A stretch of 17,173 bases of DNA from Coemansia sp. RSA 1804 (Eukaryota > Kickxellomycota > Kickxellomycetes > Kickxellales > Kickxellaceae): positions 1 through 17,173 of the forward strand of contig JANBTH010000448.1 in the NCBI GenBank assembly GCA_027578815.1, written 5' to 3'. A program made the position numbers and the translations under genes. Positions 7,923-15,130 of this stretch are shown piece after piece. Under the pieces are notes generated by a model. It worked only from the letters and a program-made list of their open reading frames with translations, searched no databases and was not told the origin of the DNA. How positions within the stretch are numbered: position 1 is the first letter of the stretch; each line of letters opens with the position of its first letter.

Positions 7923-8460
7923 TCCATGTCTTTCTCTTTTGGATCTTTTGGACCTTTTTTTCCACTGCTAGAAAACATCACAGGGACAATAGTTGGATTA
8001 TCTGATGGACCAATCACAATAACAAGATTACGTTATGCCAAGGTCGTCAAATTAATACACGTATTTACATTGTCGACTTTACATTTCACGTTGTGTAGAG
8101 GTGAGATTGCATTCGGCAATAAAAGTGTGCCAGCCATTTGCGTTCTGTTCTGAGAGGACACCACTTTTCCTTAGTGGATTATTGACATTAGTTTTTTAGG
8201 TTTCAGAGAATGGAGCAAAAAAAAAGAACGCAAGTAAGGAAATGATACAAAAAAAGACAACCCATTCATTTACACAGAAACTAAACATTCCGCTCTGCTT
8301 AAATCTGCTGATACACCACTTGACACAAAAACCAATATTGTTAAAGTATAAGCTCATTTGTAAAATAAGATTAACCAACAAGTAAAGACAATGCTGCCCG
8401 TATAAGGGAATTATTATATTGGTAGCATGGTATTTGCCAATGCCAAAGAAAACGTTTACT
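7882..8460 (-). repeat. Duplicated upstream block, P450 copy 1
   Basis: Aligns by eye with the regions upstream of copies 2 and 3. Shared landmarks, read toward the gene, are CAAGTGGTGTATCAGCAGAT near 8304-8325, an ATGGGTTGTCTTTTTTTG run, ACAACGTGAAATGTAAAG, a GACAAT word, and the promoter element. With copy 3 the similarity also covers GGTCCATCAGATAATC and TGTGATGTTTTC, which copy 2 lacks. Confidence 0.6.
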
Positions 8461-8769
8461 CTTTTACTACGTCTTTTGATATCATTTTAATTAAAATAGA
8501 CAGCTAAAAAAATTTAAATTCTCTATTAAGCTTATAACTGTTACTGGTTTGCGGGTTACATTGTTATTAATTGCTTGCATTGGTGCCTTAACATGCTCAA
8601 TGTTATTTTCAGGATGTGATCTAGCTTTCAGAAAAAGGTTGTTGTTTCTAATCTTTGAAAGAAAAAGATTAATGACAAAACAGCTTTTGCTGACATGTAT
8701 GGCGGACTCTATCATTTTTTATTTCTTAATTTCTATTTCCTTATTGTGCAAGTTTACCTAAGGATTTGC

Positions 8770-9226
8770 TTTAATTGCAGGGGAAAACCATGTGGTGAGA
8801 AAAAGATGTTGCATTTGGAATAACGAACATTGCACAAAAGGCCAAAAACGACATGTTGTCGGATATTGTCATCGTTTTCAAGCAATGTAATTTAACAAGT
8901 GCACTTGTGCTAAGGAAATGTTTTTTCCTACATCAAGTGGTTTATCAGCAGATTTGTGCAAAGCAAAATGTTGAGCTCCTATGCACAGGAATGGGTGATC
9001 TACTTTTTTGCATCACATCTCACTTACCTGCATTCTATTGCTGAATGCACGCCCTGCTCGCCACGACATGAATCGCAAAATTGACAATACACAAAAAGCA
9101 AAGCTATTTCACAGGATGAAATAATATGCAGTTTTATTATTGATATCCTTCAGGGGTGTAACAAAGATACAAAAAAAGATATAGCATTGGAACAGATTCC
9201 ACCACCCGTATCTTTTTGTTTAAAAC
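8770..9226 (+). repeat. Duplicated upstream block, P450 copy 2
   Basis: Shows the same ordered landmarks as upstream of copies 1 and 3: AAGATGTTG...TTGGAATAACG near 8803-8826, CTACATCAAGTGG at 8928-8940, TATCAGCAGATTTG, AATGGGTGATCTAC, CACGACATGAATCGC near 9062, then AATTGACAAT, and finally the promoter element at 9186-9226. It is shorter than the copy 3 block because a distal-to-proximal stretch is missing. Confidence 0.6.
9186..9226 (+). promoter_or_regulatory. Conserved promoter element, P450 copy 2
   Basis: ATTGGAACAG followed by ATTCCACCACCC and a TTTTGTTTA word, at -126 to -86 from the ATG. It matches the elements of copies 1 and 3 in sequence and position. Confidence 0.45.
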
Positions 9227-9250
9227 ATGTAACTTTTTACTTATTTATTC

Positions 9251-9287
9251 CAGCTATACTAGTATTAAAGTAAGAATAATAACTACG
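9251..9287 (+). promoter_or_regulatory. Conserved 5' leader block, P450 copy 2
   Basis: CAGCTATACTAGTATTAAAG and the following TAAG-ATAATAACT recur in copy 3 with about three differences and the same distance (about 61 bp) to the ATG. Both are preceded by a pyrimidine-rich run ending in CAG, which would also suit a 3' splice site of a leader intron. Copy 1 lacks a clear equivalent. Confidence 0.35.
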
Positions 9288-9311
9288 CATTTAGTATCCT
9301 GTGTTGTAATA

Positions 9312-10868
9312 ATGTTTGTTTTAACCAAGATTGTTGGGTACTTTACGCTATCCAATATTTTTTACGGCCTGTGCGCATACGCTGCGTGGGAGATATTTTA
9401 TGCGTTCTATCTATCACCAGTACGCAACGTACCGGGCTCCTTCTGGACACGCATCAGCAAGATTCCAATGCTAATAGCAGACATGCGCGGAATGGGGCGC
9501 GAGTTTATGCTCTGGAACTACGAAAAGTATGGTGAAGTGTTTCTGATGGAGCCCACGACAATAGCAGTTTGCGACCCAGACGATAGTATAACAATTCTAG
9601 GGTCGCATGCTTATGTAAAGGACAAAAAGTATGCAAATGTTGACTTTATTGAACCAAATGTGTTTTTGACCCGTGACCCGATACTCAATAAACAGCGGAG
9701 AAGACAGATTGGACCTGCACTGAGTGCCAGCAATCTGGTTAAGATGGAGGACGTCATTTTAGCAGCTGGCGCTAAACAACTTCTAGCAAAGTGGGATAAG
9801 CAACTAGCCAAGAGTGATAGCGGCAAGGCGGTTATCTGCTACCACTATGATTTTGTGTTACTGTCCTTTGATATTATTGGAACCCTCGGATTCGGACAGA
9901 CACATAGGTCACTAACTTCTGGAGACAGACAAATCACGCATTGGGTCAAGCAGGCGCTTGAGCTCATGTTTTTCCAATTTGCCGCAAAGCCGCTAGCAAA
10001 GTCATGGATATTCAAGAACACGATTGGCAAGCCGCTCCATCACGACGTAAATGAATTTATAGAATTTACAAGCCGTGCTATTGAAGAGCGCAAGACACTG
10101 CTTGCGGCAAAAACCGCCGAAAACAGCGAGAAGCCAAACGATATCTTGCAGTCGTTCATTGATGCTCAAGACAGCGAGTCCAAGCTACACATGACCTCCA
10201 GCCAAGTTGTCACCGAGACCATCATCAACATGCTGGCTGCATCGGATACCAGCTCTCACACGCTAAGTTTTACCATTCACTTGCTGCTTATGCATCCCCA
10301 GTACTTGCGGCAGGCTACCGAGGAAACACGCTCTGTGTTTGAGCGCTCCCATGTTATCACATATGCGGAGGCACTCAAGAATCTGCCGTTTCTCGAGGCC
10401 TGCATGTACGAGTCAATGCGGCTGCTGCCCGTTAGCAGCAATTTGCCTCGATGCATTCCGCGCGGAGGAATTGTAGTACAGGGCCACTTTATTCCGGAGG
10501 ATTACACTTGCACAGTAAGCGCAGTGTGTTACAACGTAAATGAGCGTATATGGGGCCACCAACCACTTACCTACAACCCGCAGAGATTCCTTGAGAATTC
10601 AACTCTCAAGAAACGTATCATGACCTTTAGTATGGGTGTGCGCGGATGTCCTGGTCGCCACCTCGCGCTGATGGAGGTTCTGACAACACTGGCAAACATT
10701 GTTAACGCCTATGACTTGGAAATCCCCGAGGACTCGCTGTTTACACCAGATCGCGTTGACAAGAAAACTGGCATTCCATTCTTTATGCCTGGAATGAGCG
10801 GTATTACCTACGTTCCTCGGTTCCCTGACCGAGACTGCAATGTAGTTGTTTCCAGACGCGCTGATTAA
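9312..10868 (+). CDS. Cytochrome P450, copy 2
   Basis: 518 residues from the ATG at 9312. An in-frame TTG extends the frame by 32 codons upstream but is not needed, and the ATG start gives exactly the length of the two paralogues. It has the same architecture: membrane segment, hinge PVRNVPGS, ESMR at 367-370, PQRF at 423-426, heme loop FSMGVRGCPGR with Cys446. The oxygen-activation motif reads AASDT (309-313), so the usual glycine is alanine; copies 1 and 3 have AGSDT. It is the most diverged of the three over most of its length. Yet its last ~63 codons, stop and first 28 bp of 3' UTR are identical to copy 3, in inverted orientation. Reaction and substrate are unknown; a typical ER monooxygenase is expected. 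Confidence 0.95.
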   Translation: MFVLTKIVGYFTLSNIFYGLCAYAAWEIFYAFYLSPVRNVPGSFWTRISKIPMLIADMRGMGREFMLWNYEKYGEVFLMEPTTIAVCDPDDSITILGSHAYVKDKKYANVDFIEPNVFLTRDPILNKQRRRQIGPALSASNLVKMEDVILAAGAKQLLAKWDKQLAKSDSGKAVICYHYDFVLLSFDIIGTLGFGQTHRSLTSGDRQITHWVKQALELMFFQFAAKPLAKSWIFKNTIGKPLHHDVNEFIEFTSRAIEERKTLLAAKTAENSEKPNDILQSFIDAQDSESKLHMTSSQVVTETIINMLAASDTSSHTLSFTIHLLLMHPQYLRQATEETRSVFERSHVITYAEALKNLPFLEACMYESMRLLPVSSNLPRCIPRGGIVVQGHFIPEDYTCTVSAVCYNVNERIWGHQPLTYNPQRFLENSTLKKRIMTFSMGVRGCPGRHLALMEVLTTLANIVNAYDLEIPEDSLFTPDRVDKKTGIPFFMPGMSGITYVPRFPDRDCNVVVSRRAD

Positions 10869-10896
10869 ACTTTGTGCTTTGTTTTCTTTATTTTTG
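10678..10896 (+). repeat. 219-bp perfect inverted repeat, left arm (P450 copy 2 end)
   Basis: Base-identical to the reverse complement of 11381-11599. It covers the C-terminal codons from residue 456, the TAA stop and 28 bp of 3' UTR. The first mismatch inside the gene is at 10677 and the first outside is at 10897. Confidence 0.9.
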
Positions 10897-10905
10897 AGCC
10901 AAATC

Positions 10906-11000
10906 GTATTCCGTAAGCTGGATCTTTCTCTAAAGTTCTATCTCATTTTTAAGATATCTTTTAACGTATCCTTTATCCATATAAGCTAATTAATATACTT
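10906..11000 (+). repeat. Conserved downstream block, P450 copy 2
   Basis: Starts with TCCGTAAGCTGGATCTT about 40 bp past the stop and ends with CTAATTAATATACTTAATT. It shares word order with the blocks after copies 1 and 3. Confidence 0.6.
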
Positions 11001-11244
11001 AATTCCAATCTACTTCTTGACTACGTTGTTGGACCAACAAAGTTCAGTCAAATACGTATAAACTAATATTGCCTATTGTTCCGAATTTGTGAATATGCAA
11101 AAATTATGCTTACATTGTAACATAACTTGATACAGTGGTCTAATTAATCCACGCTCACTTGGTGAAATTGATTTTACCATTGCTTCTTATAGACAACAAA
11201 TAGAATTCATATAGAAATAGTAACTGTCAATACTATTACATGCA

Positions 11245-11337
11245 ATTAAATATATTAATTAACGCGTACAGAGATGCTGTGATAAAATAATGTTTTAAAG
11301 AAAGAGTTTCAAAGTAAGATCCAACTAACGGATAATG
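11245..11337 (-). repeat. Conserved downstream block, P450 copy 3
   Basis: Read with the gene, it starts TCCGTTAGTTGGATCTTAC about 75 bp past the stop and ends GTTAATTAATATATTTAATT. It lies outside the 219-bp identity tract and is diverged, so it predates the conversion event. Confidence 0.6.
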
Positions 11338-11380
11338 TTATTATAAAAGTTGAAGTATCAGTTTCAAAATTGCTTTCAAA

Positions 11381-11599
11381 CAAAAATAAAGAAAACAAAG
11401 CACAAAGTTTAATCAGCGCGTCTGGAAACAACTACATTGCAGTCTCGGTCAGGGAACCGAGGAACGTAGGTAATACCGCTCATTCCAGGCATAAAGAATG
11501 GAATGCCAGTTTTCTTGTCAACGCGATCTGGTGTAAACAGCGAGTCCTCGGGGATTTCCAAGTCATAGGCGTTAACAATGTTTGCCAGTGTTGTCAGAA
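11381..11599 (-). repeat. 219-bp perfect inverted repeat, right arm (P450 copy 3 end)
   Basis: Exact reverse complement of 10678-10896, with a 484-bp spacer between arms. It covers the copy 3 stop, 28 bp of 3' UTR and the C-terminal codons. Confidence 0.9.
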
Positions 11600-12965
11600 T
11601 CTCTATTACCGCAAGGTTGCGACCAGGACACGCACGTACGCCTATGCTAAATGTTAAAATACGTCTCTTCAACGCGGGATTCTGAATGAATCTCTGTGGA
11701 TTGTAGGCAAGCGGCTGGCTTCCCCACAAACCCTCATTCACGTTGGAGCACAAAGTGCTTACCGAACAAGTGTGGTCATCAGGAATAAAGTGGCCCTGTA
11801 CTTTAAGTCCTCCGTGTGGAATGCATCTAGGCAGGTTGCTGCTAACTGGAAGTAGCCGCATCGATTCGTACATGCAGGCTTCCAGGAACGGTAGACTCTT
11901 AAGTGCCTCTGTATACGTGATAACATGGGAGCGCTCAAACACAGAGCGCGCCTCATTAGTAGCCTTTCGCAGGTGCTGTGGGTGCATAAGTAGCAGATGG
12001 ATGGTAAAGCTCAGCGTGTTAGAGCTAGTATCTGATCCAGCCAGCATGCTAATAATAGTCTCGGTAACGACTTGGCTGGATGTCATGTGCAGCTGTGACT
12101 CGTTGTCCTGGGCATCAATGAACGACTGCAAGATATCGTTTGGCTTTTTGCTATCGTCAAAAGTTTTTTCCGTAAGCAGTGTCTTGCGCTGCTCAATGGC
12201 ACGACTGGAAAACCTGATAAAGTCATCTACGTCACGGTGAAGCGCCTTACCAATTACGTTTTTAAACAACCACGACCTTGCTAGTGGTGCGACTGCAAAT
12301 TGAAAAAACATGAGCTCGAACGACTGCTTGACCCAGTGTGTTATTTGTCTGTCTCCTGAGGTTAGTGATCTGTGCGACTGTCCAAATCCAAGGGTTCCAA
12401 TAATATCAAAAGTCAACAGCACGAAATCGTAATGGTAGCAGATAACAGTCTTTCCGCTATTATTCTCAGCTAGCTGCTTATCCCACTTTGCCAAAAGTTG
12501 TTTAGGCCCAGCTGCTAAAATGACATCTTCCATCTTGAGTAGATTGTTTGTACTAAGTGCAGGCCCAATCTGCCTTCTCCGCTGTTTATTGAGTACCGGA
12601 TCACGGGTCAAAAACGTATTTGGCTCAATGAAATCGACGGTTGCATACTTTACGTCTTTGACAAAGGCATGTGTTCCTAGAATTGTAGCACAATCGTCCG
12701 GGTGGCACACCGCCACTCTCTTGGGCTCCAGCACAAATACGGTTCCGTATCTTTCGTAGTGCCTGAGCATGAACTCGCGTCCCACTCCGCGCATTTCAGC
12801 AATCAGCAAAGGAAGGTCGCTGATGCGTGTCCAGAAGGAGCCAGGTACGTTGCGCAGTGGTGAGAGGTAAAGCGCGTAAAATATCTTCCATGCAGCGTAT
12901 GCACATAAGCCGAAAAGAACATTGGATAGCGTAAGGTATCCAAGAATATCGACTGCGAGCAACAT
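11409..12965 (-). CDS. Cytochrome P450, copy 3
   Basis: 518 residues from the ATG at 12965; an in-frame TTG 31 codons upstream is not used in this call. Motifs: membrane segment (about 15-35), hinge PLRNVPGS, AGSDT (309-313), ESMR (367-370), PQRF (423-426), heme loop FSIGVRACPGR with Cys446. The gene is a mosaic: residues ~456-518 are identical in DNA to copy 2, and residues 275-374 and 390-427 are identical in DNA to copy 1. The segment after ExxR (375-389) and the N-terminal half have their own sequence. The segment after ExxR usually contributes a substrate-contact loop (SRS5), so copy 3 may differ in specificity despite the shared core (inference). It is followed in tandem on the minus strand by the proteasome gene's territory. 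Substrate unknown. Confidence 0.95.
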   Translation of the reverse strand: MLLAVDILGYLTLSNVLFGLCAYAAWKIFYALYLSPLRNVPGSFWTRISDLPLLIAEMRGVGREFMLRHYERYGTVFVLEPKRVAVCHPDDCATILGTHAFVKDVKYATVDFIEPNTFLTRDPVLNKQRRRQIGPALSTNNLLKMEDVILAAGPKQLLAKWDKQLAENNSGKTVICYHYDFVLLTFDIIGTLGFGQSHRSLTSGDRQITHWVKQSFELMFFQFAVAPLARSWLFKNVIGKALHRDVDDFIRFSSRAIEQRKTLLTEKTFDDSKKPNDILQSFIDAQDNESQLHMTSSQVVTETIISMLAGSDTSSNTLSFTIHLLLMHPQHLRKATNEARSVFERSHVITYTEALKSLPFLEACMYESMRLLPVSSNLPRCIPHGGLKVQGHFIPDDHTCSVSTLCSNVNEGLWGSQPLAYNPQRFIQNPALKRRILTFSIGVRACPGRNLAVIEILTTLANIVNAYDLEIPEDSLFTPDRVDKKTGIPFFMPGMSGITYVPRFPDRDCNVVVSRRAD

Positions 12966-12989
12966 TCTTAAAGCAATATATGATAGAGA

Positions 12990-13026
12990 TGGAGTTATTA
13001 TGCTTACTTTGATATTAGTATAGCTG
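12990..13026 (-). promoter_or_regulatory. Conserved 5' leader block, P450 copy 3
   Basis: CAGCTATACTAATATCAAAG then TAAGCATAATAACT, directly after a TTTTTTTATTT pyrimidine run. It matches the copy 2 leader at the same distance from the ATG. Confidence 0.35.
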
Positions 13027-13058
13027 AAATAAAAAAAGGAAATATGCCCAAATCTCAA

Positions 13059-13100
13059 GACCTAAACAAAAGTGCCACTGGCGGTGGAATTTGCTCCAAT
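13059..13100 (-). promoter_or_regulatory. Conserved promoter element, P450 copy 3
   Basis: Read toward the gene, ATTGGAGCAA then ATTCCACCGCC and a TTTTGTTTAGG word, at -135 to -94. It is the third instance of the element seen before copies 1 and 2. Confidence 0.45.
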
Positions 13101-13925
13101 TTTATCTCATTCTCCTTTCCTACCTTTTTTTTCTCTTCTGGAGGACATCATAAGGACAGTGGTTAGATAATCGAATGGGCCGAGCGCAACATCAATAATA
13201 AATGTAAGGCTTCTCCGCCCGCCACGAGACAACGAAGCCTGATTGTCGATCGCAATCGGCCAACAAAGTAAGACCGCGTGAGTAAGGCGCAAACAATGTT
13301 TGGAACTCCGCTGAGCGGCACCCTACGTCAAAACACTCTTCACTTCCTTGGCAACAAACAATTTAATAAAACTTTTCCTATGTCTCTTATAATTTTTAAG
13401 GCCATAACAGTAATTGCTTAGCCCGTAAGTGTATTTGCAAGCCACGATGCCCGTACTGTTTACAATAAAATTTCATATCATCGAGTTCTGCAAGATGGGG
13501 GTTTTGTTTCTGTGGATTGTCAATTTTTACGTTTCATGTTGTGGAGAAGAGGGGAATGCATCAAGCAACATAATTGTGTGCATTGCTTGCATTCTGAGAA
13601 CCACCGTTTTTGTTTGGTGCATTCCTGAGAGCGGAGCACAACAACAACAAAAACAAGCAGAAGAGAAAGAAAAACAAATGTAAGCAATGTCAAAAAAAGA
13701 TCACCCATCCCATGTGCATATAAACACAGCTCTCCACTCTGCGCAAATCCGCTGATACACCCACTTGATGTAGAAAATAAAGACAATTGTCAAAGTGCAA
13801 ATGCACTAGTTGAACCACATTACCAAAAAACTGATGACAATGTCCAACAGAAACCCGTTTATGGCTTTTGGCTAACGTCCGGTATTCCAATCTCAACATC
13901 TCTTTTCCATCACATGGGTTGTTTT
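13059..13925 (-). repeat. Duplicated upstream block, P450 copy 3
   Basis: Aligns with the copy 2 block over GAGATGTTG...TTGGAATACCG, GGACATTGTCATC, CTACATCAAGTGGG, TATCAGCGGATTTG, GGATGGGTGATC and CACAACATGAAACG. It aligns with the copy 1 block over its proximal part, including CATTCGATTATCTAACC and TTATGATGTCC. The copy-specific patch at about 13180-13330 suggests an insertion here or a deletion in the others. Confidence 0.6.
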
Positions 13926-14097
13926 CTCTGCATTTGGAGCAATTACGTAAATAAGATTGCTCATCAAAAGAGAGAGTGAATAAAGCTAAGAAAAGGAAAG
14001 AAAAAAGGTAAAAAAAGAAAGAACAGAACTAGCCACACTTGCCGATAATAGCTCCATTCCTCCTCCTTTGGGATTGGAGACCACGATCTCACAGCAC

Positions 14098-14826
14098 CTA
14101 CATCCTGGAAATAACCTCCTGCAGCTCATCCTTGCTGTAGATATGGTACCCAGACTCCTCAGTAACCTTTGCCAGCTGGACATTTGTGTTACTGAGTTTT
14201 TCCTCCATGACCTGCTTAAGCACCTTGAGCGCCAGAACCTCAGCATCGGCAAGCGTTATTTCCCTGTGGTACTGTTCCTGGAGCTCCGACTGCGCGCCCT
14301 CGGACCCAGCGCCAATCGCCTTCGCCTCGTAGTGCAAAAAGGTGCCCGACGGATCCGTATGATACAACTGCGGCCCACGCTCATCAACACCAGCAATCAA
14401 CAGCGACACGCCAAACGGTCTGCTCATAGTCGACTCCTGGCCATCAGCACCCTCGCCGAACCTCAGTGCCAAGTCGCAAACGGCCTGCGTAACACTCTCC
14501 ACAGGCACCGGCTCCTCGTACGCAAACGTATGGCTCTGCGCCTCCACCCGTGCAAACTCAATCATTGTTCGCGAATCGGCAGTCAGCCCAGACATTGCAC
14601 AGGCCACGTGTCTGTCGATTTCGAGAATCTTTTCAATCGAATCTGCTACCAGTAACGGGCTGGTTATGCGTTTCTCCACGGCCAAGATCACACCCTCGCT
14701 CGTGCGGATGCCGATTGCTGTCGACCCAAGCTTGATTGCCTCGATTGCATACTCGACTTGGAAGAGACGGCCCTCGGGCGAGAATGTGTTGACTCCTCGG
14801 TCGTACTCTGAGCGTGTTAGAAACAT
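14098..14826 (-). CDS. PUP2: 20S proteasome subunit alpha-5
   Basis: 242 residues, the expected length (human PSMA5 is 241). Seen: the alpha-subunit N-terminal signature, YDRGVNTFSPEGRLFQVEYA (8-27), which forms the outer-ring gate and the H0 helix. GSTAIGI follows, then EKRITSPLL (51-59), and the alpha-5-type acidic C-terminal helix region. The SRPFGVSLLIAGVD block is typical of alpha subunits. It is structural and non-catalytic: it sits in the heptameric alpha ring and helps control substrate entry and regulator docking in nucleus and cytoplasm. The ATG at 14826 opens the family-typical MFLTRSEYDRG. I did not find the yeast PACE box (GGTGGCAAA) in the 304 bp upstream, so its regulation may differ from budding yeast. 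The gene is intronless. The S. cerevisiae orthologue is PUP2 and the animal name is PSMA5. Confidence 0.96.
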   Translation of the reverse strand: MFLTRSEYDRGVNTFSPEGRLFQVEYAIEAIKLGSTAIGIRTSEGVILAVEKRITSPLLVADSIEKILEIDRHVACAMSGLTADSRTMIEFARVEAQSHTFAYEEPVPVESVTQAVCDLALRFGEGADGQESTMSRPFGVSLLIAGVDERGPQLYHTDPSGTFLHYEAKAIGAGSEGAQSELQEQYHREITLADAEVLALKVLKQVMEEKLSNTNVQLAKVTEESGYHIYSKDELQEVISRM

Positions 14827-15130
14827 CTTGTATATTCCCTCCTTTTATTAACCTTTCTAATTAGGGGAAAAAGAAGAATATGCGTTGAATGAAAAAGGCG
14901 TTGATGAGGTAGAAGATATAAAGAATAACAACAGCAATAATAATGAAAAATAACAGTCCAAGTCTAAACTGATGACGAATGGATGTGGTTTATTTCTCAC
15001 TTTATAGGCACTAAAAAGCACTTACGTGTTCAAAATGGCTCAAATACACTGCATGCTGTGGTGATCAGATCAGATCAAGATGTTATTGCTCAGACTGGAT
15101 TTTTATGACTACAGAAAAGGAGGAGGAACT
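14827..15130. promoter_or_regulatory. Spacer between twinfilin 3' end and proteasome start
   Basis: 304 bp holding both the twinfilin 3' UTR and the proteasome promoter. It is A/T-rich with short runs (for example AATAATAATGAAAAATAA near 14935-14952). No recognised transcription-factor box is visible. Confidence 0.4.

Larger units (their letters stand above)
7797..9311. promoter_or_regulatory. Divergent intergenic region of P450 copies 1 and 2
   Basis: 1515 bp without a supported gene. The left half (7882 to about 8460) and right half (about 8770-9226) are diverged inverted copies of one upstream block. The middle (about 8460-8770) is AT-rich and shows nothing recognisable. Short open frames here differ between copies by stops and indels, so the conservation is not protein-coding. 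Confidence 0.6.
10869..11408. other. Convergent intergenic region of P450 copies 2 and 3
   Basis: 540 bp, AT-rich, no gene. It contains the two UTR ends of the inverted repeat and a conserved downstream block for each gene (10906-11000 and 11245-11337). The centre (about 11000-11240) shows nothing recognisable. Confidence 0.6.
12966..14097. promoter_or_regulatory. Upstream region of P450 copy 3
   Basis: 1132 bp between P450 copy 3 and the 3' end of the proteasome gene, with no supported gene. It contains the longest version of the P450 upstream block (13059 to about 13925) and a locally GC-richer patch (about 13180-13330) without a clear counterpart in the other copies. An A-rich run (13975-14030) lies just past the proteasome stop. 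Confidence 0.55.

Noticed and set aside
8853..9044. Small frames in the P450 upstream blocks (8853-9044 + and 13690-13899 -)
   Set aside because: They lie in homologous DNA, but the aligned copies carry stops and frame-changing indels, so the shared sequence is not coding.
9216..9311. N-terminal extension of P450 copy 2 from TTG (and of copy 3 from 13058)
   Set aside because: No ATG in the extension; the ATG starts give 518 residues in all three copies, and copy 1 has an in-frame stop just before its ATG.
6240..12965. Secondary-metabolite biosynthetic gene cluster
   Set aside because: Only P450s are present; no polyketide, peptide or terpene synthase, transporter dedicated to it, or pathway regulator is in the window.
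14068..14655. 195-codon plus-strand frame over the proteasome gene
   Set aside because: Antisense shadow of proteasome alpha-5, whose signature motifs are unmistakable.
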